The notes under the pieces are model-generated. The model saw nothing but the letters and a program-made list of their open reading frames with translations, searched no databases and had not been told where the DNA came from. From positions 1 through 12,013 of the forward strand of contig CAJXTH010000010.1 of the NCBI GenBank assembly GCA_913060955.1: a stretch of 12,013 nt of DNA, written 5' to 3'. Positions within the stretch are counted from its first letter, which is position 1; every line of letters begins with the position of its first letter. The DNA is from an uncultured bacterium (GTDB taxonomy: Bacteria; Patescibacteriota; Minisyncoccia; SW-4-49-11). The translations under genes were made by a program, and so were the position numbers. This document shows positions 5,964-12,013 of the stretch, piece after piece.

Positions 5964-8321
5964 ATGAAGAAACAAGTTTTATCAATATTAGGACTCATTT
6001 TCTTAGCTTCCTCGGCTCAGTTCGTTCAGGCGGCTGAAGGCGGTATAAATCAATCTATTCCATATAGTGGGACAATCTATGACAGTGATGGAAATTTGAT
6101 GGGGTCAGGTGACTATAAAGTTTCCTTTCGGATCTATGATCAACCTCTTGGAGGACAGCTTTTGTGGTCAGAAGAGCACGATGGACAGACAGCATACGAC
6201 GCTGTAGAATGTCAACCATTGCAGATTGTTGATGGAAGATTTGATGTACTACTTGGTAGTTGTATAGGTGGTGCTACAGATCTGGATGGAGATCCTGATG
6301 ATCTTCCTGGCAATGAATTGTTATCTCTGCAGGAAATTGCTGGAAGAACCGAGCTCTACTTAGAAATGGCTATAGATCAAAATCCAGGAGCTCCTGATGG
6401 AGATTTTGAAGAAGTGTTTAGTCCTCGACGAAGAATAGGGAGTTCACTTTCAGCATTTTCAGCATTAAAACTTGTTGCTGATGGAAACGGAGCAAGTACT
6501 GCAGAACTGCTTATAGACTCAGATGGAGAACTTCAGTTTATTGGCGATGATAGTGGAGTCTTTACTATGAGTGATAGTGCTTCAGCAAATGGGTATACGT
6601 TTATGTCTATCGTTGACCCTACTAGTCAAGCATTACTAACTCTTGCTGGTGCAGGCGATGGATTTGCCTACTCTGCGGTGAATTTGAGTAACGCTGATCA
6701 AACTAGAACCTGGGCATTGCAGCACAGGTCAGATTCGGCATTTAATAACCTTAACAGTTTCTTTATCCAGGAGTTTGATGGGACCAACTTTAATGCTCGA
6801 TTAACTATAAAACCAGGAGGGAATGTTGGTATTGGAACCGGTCAGCCAAATTATCCATTGGAAGTAAATGGTGTGATTCATTCTTCCACAGGAGGCTTCC
6901 GATTCCCTGACGGAACCACGCAGACAACTGCTGCTACAGGCAGTTTGTGGGCACAGAACGGGTCAGATATCTATTATAACTCAGGACGAATAGGTATCGG
7001 TACAGCTACTCCTGCTGAGTTGTTGCATGTCAATACCTCAGGAAACTACGGCACGATTCGATTTGATGCTGGTAACGGCTCAACGGGAGGATATGTCTTT
7101 GCGGACAATGAATTTGGATTTGTTGTGTTAGGATCGCGAACAAATACGTATACCCGTCTGGTGCGCGGGGGGGCAGAACGAATTGGATTTGACGCAACTG
7201 AGGTAGTTGTAAATCAAAATGCTAATAACATTGACTTCAGAGTTGAGGGGAATGCTGATGAGAACTCATTATTTGTGAACTCTAACTCCAATAATGTTGG
7301 AATTGGGACTCCCAATCCTAGTGGAAAGCTCCAGATTAGTATTGTAGGAAGTGGAGGAGGAGGAACTCCGGGGCTTGGAGAAGAATTCCGAATCGTCAGT
7401 TTCTCGCCGAGTATCTTACTGCAAGACATTAGTACAAGTACCTGGGATTATGCAATTATAAACAACCAAGATCTCCTAACTATTGGTAGACACTTGAGTG
7501 CTAATTCTATGAGTAATGACCTTACTATTGGTATTGATCGTACAGGAGTTGGTACTTCTGCTCCAGCTGCTCGATTTCAAGTAGGAGAATCAGGTGATGG
7601 TACATTTGCTCGATCAAACAACTGGGCAACTTTTTCTGATAGGCGCTGGAAAAGAGACTTTCAAGATATAGAAGGAGCATTAGAAAAAATTTCAAAGATA
7701 GAAGGGCGATATTACTACTGGAAATCCGGTGGGGATGGAACTCGGCAAATAGGATTTATTGCTCAGGAGTTGCAAGAGGTTCTTCCAGAAGTTATTACCA
7801 GTGATGATCGTGGATTTTTATCTCTTGATTACTCTAAGCTCACGCCAGTACTCGTTGAAGCAGTAAAAGAGTTAGAAAATAAAATCGATATGATTGACTT
7901 AGGATTTGATCCATCTGTGTTGGCTTCGGAATCAATCACCTTGGCCGGCCTTACTGTTACCGGGGATGGTCGGATTCAAGGAAATCTTCGGGTGAGTGGA
8001 GTGTTGACTGCAGAGGGAGGACTTCGAACAGGTGTCCGAGCAGTATCTGCTGATGAAACCTTGAGAAATTCGGATGCCTTTATTTCTGTAAATGCTGGAA
8101 CACAATCACTTACGCTTACTCTTCCTGATTCTACTGCAGGACATGAGATGGTAATCAAAAAAACTGATGCCTCTGGAAACACGGTTACGATTCAATCAGA
8201 AAGTGGTACAATTGATGGAGAACCAAGTGTTTCACTTGATACCCAATACCAATATCTAAGAGTAATTCATGATGCGGAAAACTGGTTTGTCATTGGATCT
8301 GGCACGGAAAACACAGAATAA
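5964..8321 (+). CDS. Secreted tail-fibre-like surface protein with internal peptidase S74 chaperone domain
   Basis: 785 aa. A signal peptide (MKKQ, hydrophobic core, cleavage near VQA|AEGG, residues 22-25) marks it as exported. About 28-160 is a beta-rich N-terminal domain (IPYSGTIYDSDGNLM) with two cysteines. The middle is fibre-like, with four degenerate G(I/V)GT..P repeats near residues 289, 344, 446 and 528 and FRFPDGTTQTTA at 312-323. Residues about 556-645 are peptidase S74: SDRRWK gives the Ser558/Lys563 dyad, followed by GFIAQELQEVLPEV and LDYSKLTPVLVEAVKELE. Known for S74: it trimerises beta-helical fibres and then cuts itself off before the Ser. Here about 140 more residues follow, ending in a TLTLPDSTAGHEMVIKK-type beta domain. 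No phage genes lie nearby, so a cellular surface fibre is more likely than a prophage tail. Arg codons include many AGA/AGG, unlike neighbours. Confidence 0.85.
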   Translation: MKKQVLSILGLIFLASSAQFVQAAEGGINQSIPYSGTIYDSDGNLMGSGDYKVSFRIYDQPLGGQLLWSEEHDGQTAYDAVECQPLQIVDGRFDVLLGSCIGGATDLDGDPDDLPGNELLSLQEIAGRTELYLEMAIDQNPGAPDGDFEEVFSPRRRIGSSLSAFSALKLVADGNGASTAELLIDSDGELQFIGDDSGVFTMSDSASANGYTFMSIVDPTSQALLTLAGAGDGFAYSAVNLSNADQTRTWALQHRSDSAFNNLNSFFIQEFDGTNFNARLTIKPGGNVGIGTGQPNYPLEVNGVIHSSTGGFRFPDGTTQTTAATGSLWAQNGSDIYYNSGRIGIGTATPAELLHVNTSGNYGTIRFDAGNGSTGGYVFADNEFGFVVLGSRTNTYTRLVRGGAERIGFDATEVVVNQNANNIDFRVEGNADENSLFVNSNSNNVGIGTPNPSGKLQISIVGSGGGGTPGLGEEFRIVSFSPSILLQDISTSTWDYAIINNQDLLTIGRHLSANSMSNDLTIGIDRTGVGTSAPAARFQVGESGDGTFARSNNWATFSDRRWKRDFQDIEGALEKISKIEGRYYYWKSGGDGTRQIGFIAQELQEVLPEVITSDDRGFLSLDYSKLTPVLVEAVKELENKIDMIDLGFDPSVLASESITLAGLTVTGDGRIQGNLRVSGVLTAEGGLRTGVRAVSADETLRNSDAFISVNAGTQSLTLTLPDSTAGHEMVIKKTDASGNTVTIQSESGTIDGEPSVSLDTQYQYLRVIHDAENWFVIGSGTENTE
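6822..7562 (+). repeat. Four degenerate G(I/V)GT..P fibre repeats in the S74 protein
   Basis: The units NVGIGTGQP, RIGIGTATP, NVGIGTPNP and RTGVGTSAP start near 6822, 6987, 7293 and 7542, and most are followed by a short L.V or F.V strand. The spacing of 55, 102 and 82 residues is irregular, and DNA identity is low, so they are old protein-level repeats. They recur in phage-type fibre shafts. Confidence 0.6.
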
Positions 8322-10578
8322 CAAAGCAATTCAATCTAACTCTACAATCACTAACTTTGTGCTGATACTCACAGTTTTGATCTGTTTATCGGCAATTCTC
8401 CTCGTAAATCCTTTTTGGATTTCAGCTTGGGGGGCAATGAAGTTTATCGGACTTGGACTCAGCGTTTGTATCTTGGTAGCTATATCATTGATACTCTGGA
8501 TGTTTGGAGGAGTGGGGCGGAAGATTGGTTTTACTTTGATTGACCTTGTGTGGTTCGTTGCTGTCATTGGTGTACTGGTTGTTGCTCTGATGAGTGGTGA
8601 TCAGCAAGTTCTCTGGGGAAGTGCTACTCGACCCTACGATGGAGCAATTATGATTGCCATTCTGGGGGTACTTTATGCAGTACTGAGGTTTGTGGTTTCG
8701 CGAAAGGGTGTAGCTCTTCTTGCGGGTATGTCAGGATTTATGGCTGTGTTGGCGTCTGGAAGTTTTAGTATTACCTATCTATTTTCTGATGCACTTTCTC
8801 AGCTGAGCCCAACCTTTTCTCCCATTTCTGGAGCTTCGCATCAGCTGGGGGCGGTTGCTATATTGGGATCATTACTCGTTCGATATGCCTATGAGAATAG
8901 TGATCAATTGGCTAAGAACATCTTTATTTGGTTGTGGTGGATCTCGGTTGGTGTTACCTTTGTTGTGTTAGAGTCCGTAGGTGTTACAAGTTTTTTTATC
9001 TTATGGGCAGCGACATTAGCTCTCGTGTGGGGGCAGCATATACTGGGTGAATCCAATAAAAATCAATTATTTTCCAATGAATCTAACCGATCTCCGATCT
9101 CAACGTTCATTTGGGGTCTCCCTATTGCGTTTGCTATTCTTACTATTTGGTTTGTATCTCTCCCTACCTTGCCCTCAGAGATATTGCCAGGACCAAGACT
9201 TGGTCTTGATATTTCCCGACAAGTACTTACCGAGAGTCCTTTTATTGGAGCTGGAACAGTACAATATGGCTGGTCGGAGTTTTTCCCAGTTGAACTGTTG
9301 GCAACTCCTCAGTGGGATCTTACGTTTGATACTCTAGGGCAAGAGGTACTCAATATGGCAGTCCGATTTGGAGTATTTCCAATGATTGCTCTAATACTGT
9401 TGATTGCCTTGATTATGAGCTTTGCAGTCCGAGAAATTGTACAGAGTAAAACACTTCCTCTTGAATATGTTTTGGGTGGAGTAGCGATCGTTCTTGCTGT
9501 TTTGGTGCCGTTTGAACTCGTTATGAAATTATTTGCTACGCTTACCCTGGTGCTTGTTGTTCAGCGAATTGAACGAGTAAAGTCTTGGCTTCGATTTTCG
9601 GTAGGATCTTTCCATGTAAATAGACTTTCTCCTCAATGGGTTTCGGTTGGGTCTGTTGTATCTTTGGTAGGAATTATTTTGGTTGGGTTGCTTGCCTTTC
9701 AGTTGATTCAGATCGGCCGAGGATACCAAGCGATGGCGGTTGCTATTCGAGCTTCAGATCAACCTGCGTTTATAGATAGTTCCACGCGTGCCATTGCTCG
9801 AGCTCCAATGTACATGGATTTTGGAGAAATTTTTATCTCTGAGCGGATCTCCAATTTAGAAAATCGTTTACGAGAGTTAACCGCAGAAGATCAAGAAGCG
9901 TTAGAGGACGTTCAGTCTCAAATTCAAAACTTAGATCGTATTATTGCAGAGTATGAGCAAGATCTTCCCAAAGATCTGCGAGTGTACCGAGCTCGCATTG
10001 ATCTGTTGATGATCACCCATGAATTTAGTGAACAAGCCGTGCCCCAGGTGTTGGCGGTGATAGATCAGGCTCAGACTCTACGACCAAATTCACCCGTATG
10101 GGATCGATATCGGGCTGAGTATTATGCAATTGCATACCGACGATCTCAGACTCAGGAGGACTTAGATCTGGCTATCGAATCGATTGAACGATCGCTTGCT
10201 ACGCGACCAATATACGTTGAAGGACGAATTCTGTACGCTGATATTTTGGGACTTCAGTCAGACGGACAAGCAGAGCAAATTCAATCACTGGAAGATTATC
10301 TCCGAATCACCCAAGAGCGAGGGATTATCAGCGATCGGCGGGTTGTTTATCGACTTGCTCAAGAATACCAGGAATCTGAACGATTTACCGAAGCTCAAAA
10401 CCTCCTTGAACAATTAACTCAGGCTTTCCCGGAATTTACCAACGCTTGGTACACACTTGGACAGGTGTATAGTTCTCTTGGCGATACCGTACAGGCACGA
10501 GAAGCTCTCCAAAAGGCTCAAGAACTTGACCCAGAATCCCCGGAAATTCAACAAGAACTCAATCAGCTTGGCCTGTAA
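8269..10578 (+). CDS. O-antigen ligase/Wzy_C-type polytopic membrane protein with C-terminal TPR tail
   Basis: Up to 769 aa, with about 12 membrane segments over residues 28-481 (for example 28-47, 54-79, 88-108, 125-143, 279-299, 365-387, 460-481). The long outside loop between about 300 and 365 has GPRLGLDISRQVLTESPFIGAGTVQYGW, like the large loop of WaaL/Wzy/PglL proteins that move lipid-linked glycans onto acceptors. A soluble tail (484-769) is alpha-helical. It has a charged helix at 525-565 and TPR units, the clearest at about 706-765 (NAWYTLGQVYSSLGDTVQAREALQKAQELDPE). The start is uncertain. ATG 8269 or 8272 overlaps the S74 gene by 50-53 nt, TTG 8287/8293 would shorten the overlap, and GTG 8359 would begin inside the first membrane helix. 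No promoter is visible between the genes, so it shares the S74 transcript. Ligase, polymerase or protein glycosyltransferase cannot be told apart by sequence alone. Confidence 0.75.
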   Translation: MMRKTGLSLDLARKTQNNKAIQSNSTITNFVLILTVLICLSAILLVNPFWISAWGAMKFIGLGLSVCILVAISLILWMFGGVGRKIGFTLIDLVWFVAVIGVLVVALMSGDQQVLWGSATRPYDGAIMIAILGVLYAVLRFVVSRKGVALLAGMSGFMAVLASGSFSITYLFSDALSQLSPTFSPISGASHQLGAVAILGSLLVRYAYENSDQLAKNIFIWLWWISVGVTFVVLESVGVTSFFILWAATLALVWGQHILGESNKNQLFSNESNRSPISTFIWGLPIAFAILTIWFVSLPTLPSEILPGPRLGLDISRQVLTESPFIGAGTVQYGWSEFFPVELLATPQWDLTFDTLGQEVLNMAVRFGVFPMIALILLIALIMSFAVREIVQSKTLPLEYVLGGVAIVLAVLVPFELVMKLFATLTLVLVVQRIERVKSWLRFSVGSFHVNRLSPQWVSVGSVVSLVGIILVGLLAFQLIQIGRGYQAMAVAIRASDQPAFIDSSTRAIARAPMYMDFGEIFISERISNLENRLRELTAEDQEALEDVQSQIQNLDRIIAEYEQDLPKDLRVYRARIDLLMITHEFSEQAVPQVLAVIDQAQTLRPNSPVWDRYRAEYYAIAYRRSQTQEDLDLAIESIERSLATRPIYVEGRILYADILGLQSDGQAEQIQSLEDYLRITQERGIISDRRVVYRLAQEYQESERFTEAQNLLEQLTQAFPEFTNAWYTLGQVYSSLGDTVQAREALQKAQELDPESPEIQQELNQLGL

Positions 10579-10593
10579 TCTCAGTCAAGAATT

Positions 10594-10602
10594 TGATATA
10601 AT
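10594..10602 (+). promoter_or_regulatory. Extended -10 promoter of htrA
   Basis: TGATATAAT carries a perfect TATAAT (10597-10602) with TG one base upstream. There is no good -35 at the right distance, which fits an extended -10 promoter. The predicted start near 10609 leaves a leader of about 20 nt with a purine-rich AAAGAAAGA before the ATG. The dyad TTTGAT (10592-10597) and ATCAAA (10606-10611) overlaps it. Confidence 0.65.
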
Positions 10603-10629
10603 AGAATCAAAGATTAAAGAAAGATAGAC

Positions 10630-11790
10630 ATGGAATCAGAACACAAATCTACTTCTCTTGCCAATATTGTGCTCATAAGTGTTCTTGCATCGTCTGTTGC
10701 AGGATTCTTTTCTGGAGGCATTGCCTACAGTTATATTGCTCGAGTTGAGCGAGAGGAGCGAGCTTCAAGTATTACCAATGTTGATGTGTCCAGTGAGCAG
10801 TCAGCAATTATTGAGTTAGTTGACCGGACAGCTCCTTCGGTAGTAAGTATTACAATCTCCAAGCAAATTTCAGTTCGCCAAAGTCCATTGGACTTATTCT
10901 TTGGGGAAAACGGACGAGTAGAAACCCGCGAACAAGAAATCGGAGGAGGTTCGGGATTTGTTGTTTCCAGTGATGGTATGATCCTTACCAATAAGCATGT
11001 CGTCTCTGACGAAGATGCAACCTACACCGTGGTATTTGATGATGGAGAACGAGTTGAGGCAACCGTTGTTGCTACTCATCCAACCCAAGACCTAGCTATT
11101 GTAGAAGTTGACCGAGATGGTCTTACTCCAATTGAATTTGCTGATTCTGACACGATTCAAGTGGGGCAAACCGCAGTTGCAATTGGAAATGCGCTTTCTG
11201 AGTTTGATAACACCGTGAGTCGGGGAGTTGTTTCAGGATTGAGTCGATCGATTGTTGCCTCGGATAGCTCTGGAAATGCCGAGCAGTTGTCTAACATTAT
11301 CCAAACTGACGCCGCAATCAATCCGGGAAACTCCGGAGGACCGTTGCTTGATATTAACGGACGAGTCATCGGAGTGAATGTCGCTACTGCCACCCGAGCA
11401 GAAAGTATTGGTTTTGCGATTCCATCCAATGTTGCAATTGAGATGATTGAAGACGTAGAACAGTTTGGAGAAGTACGGGTTCCATTCGTAGGTGTTCGGT
11501 ATAGCATGATTTCACCAGCCTCAGATGAATCTACAGAGTATGGAGTAGACTACGGAGCCTTGATTGTAGAGGGAGCTGGACCATCGGTGGTTCCAGGATC
11601 GCCTGCTGAATCTGCTGGACTTGAGGAAGGTGATGTTATCCTCCAAGTAGACGATCAGGCCTTGACGGTAACCAATCCTTTGGCTGATGCTTTGCTGGAG
11701 TATGAATCAGGAGACGAAGTCACATTGACAATTCTTCGAGATGGGGAGGAATCCCAAGTATCCTTAACATTGGCAGATCGCCCAGAATAA
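10630..11790 (+). CDS. htrA: HtrA/DegP-family serine protease with one PDZ domain
   Basis: 386 aa. It begins with a short cytoplasmic tail and one N-terminal membrane helix (about 11-36), so the protease sits on the outer face of the membrane. The trypsin-like domain (about 55-275) has the complete triad: His123 in LTNKHVV, Asp154 in HPTQDLAIVEV and Ser235 in NPGNSGGPLLD. GGGSGFVVSSDGMILT precedes the His, as in the family. A single PDZ domain follows (about 285-383), with SPAESAGLEEGDVILQVDDQ. One PDZ matches DegS/HtrA-like forms rather than two-PDZ DegP. The role is degradation or folding control of misfolded envelope proteins; exported pilins and fibres nearby are plausible clients, but that is inference. 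It has its own promoter, so it can be expressed separately from the S74 operon. The next gene starts 2 nt after the stop. Confidence 0.95.
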   Translation: MESEHKSTSLANIVLISVLASSVAGFFSGGIAYSYIARVEREERASSITNVDVSSEQSAIIELVDRTAPSVVSITISKQISVRQSPLDLFFGENGRVETREQEIGGGSGFVVSSDGMILTNKHVVSDEDATYTVVFDDGERVEATVVATHPTQDLAIVEVDRDGLTPIEFADSDTIQVGQTAVAIGNALSEFDNTVSRGVVSGLSRSIVASDSSGNAEQLSNIIQTDAAINPGNSGGPLLDINGRVIGVNVATATRAESIGFAIPSNVAIEMIEDVEQFGEVRVPFVGVRYSMISPASDESTEYGVDYGALIVEGAGPSVVPGSPAESAGLEEGDVILQVDDQALTVTNPLADALLEYESGDEVTLTILRDGEESQVSLTLADRPE

Positions 11791-11792
11791 CT

Positions 11793-12013
11793 ATGGAAAA
11801 AATCATAACCCAAATTTCTATACCATCATTGCTCAAACTTATTTTAGTTGGAGTGGTGGTATTGGGTGTGATTGTGTTGCGAGAGATTCTGATTTTATTC
11901 TTTATTTCATTTATTCTTGCTGCAGCAGCAAACTACGGAGCTAAGATTTTACAAGACACCTACGCAATTCCCAAAAAGTGGGGAGTAACTGGGTTGTTTA
12001 TTGCGCTGGGAAT
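11793..12013 (+). CDS. AI-2E family transporter, N-terminal part (cut by window edge)
   Basis: 73 codons are visible from the ATG at 11793, 2 nt after the htrA stop, and the frame is open at the right edge. The sequence has a short amphipathic start, two hydrophobic segments (about 14-29 and 31-46), then NYGAKILQDTYAIPKKWGV and a third hydrophobic stretch. The order of helix, small-residue run FILAAAANYGAKIL, then I-P-(K/R)-x-W/G before the next helix is the usual opening of AI-2E/PerM-type permeases (about 330-400 aa, eight helices). Members have been linked to autoinducer-2 export or Na+/H+ exchange; the substrate here is unknown. It is probably co-transcribed with htrA. The call rests on the N-terminus alone. 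Confidence 0.65.
   Translation, partial: MEKIITQISIPSLLKLILVGVVVLGVIVLREILILFFISFILAAAANYGAKILQDTYAIPKKWGVTGLFIALG

Noticed and set aside
5964..8321. S74 fibre gene as evidence of a prophage
   Set aside because: It has a signal peptide, and no capsid, tail, lysis or integrase genes are present; neighbours are pilus, transferase and protease genes.
1..12013. CRISPR array, tRNA/rRNA genes, insertion sequences or riboswitches
   Set aside because: No regularly spaced repeats, cloverleaf-like segments, transposase motifs or terminal inverted repeats were seen; nearly all of the window is coding and the largest gap is about 190 nt.

Overview
The window looks like a chromosomal piece of a Candidate Phyla Radiation (Patescibacteria) bacterium, probably of the Parcubacteria type. 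This is inferred from gene content and style, not from a marker gene. Genes are tightly packed, leaders are short, and no start has a clear Shine-Dalgarno sequence. Arg is written mostly CGA, and all nine visible stops are TAA (8) or TAG (1). Every ORF reads cleanly with the standard bacterial code.

Left part (1-5784): a type IV pilus locus. On the + strand are the 3' part of the extension ATPase pilB, the platform protein pilC and a GspH/FimT-like minor pilin. Converging on them from the - strand are a major-type pilin (5775-5299), a terminator plus an extended -10 promoter, then two large modular minor pilins. Each of these carries a C-terminal concanavalin A/LamG-like module on a pilin stalk, and one lacks the conserved Glu5, as GspK-type tip pilins do.

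Middle (5785-5963): a divergent control region. Two perfect DnaA boxes (TTATCCACA) face outward in an inverted pair, each exactly 9 nt from the -35 hexamer of its own promoter. One promoter drives the pilin and the other drives the rightward genes. A 14-bp perfect palindrome sits just past the rightward start point.

Right part (5964-12013, all + strand): a secreted tail-fibre-like protein with an internal peptidase S74 (intramolecular chaperone) domain; an overlapping membrane protein of the O-antigen ligase/Wzy_C type with a TPR tail; an HtrA/DegP serine protease with its own extended -10 promoter; and the start of an AI-2E family transporter.

Together the genes suggest a cell-surface attachment module: a pilus with lectin-tipped minor pilins, a trimeric self-processing fibre, a glycan transferase that could decorate either one, and envelope quality control. 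That functional link is inference. The sequence supports it through the shared divergent promoter region and gene order only.
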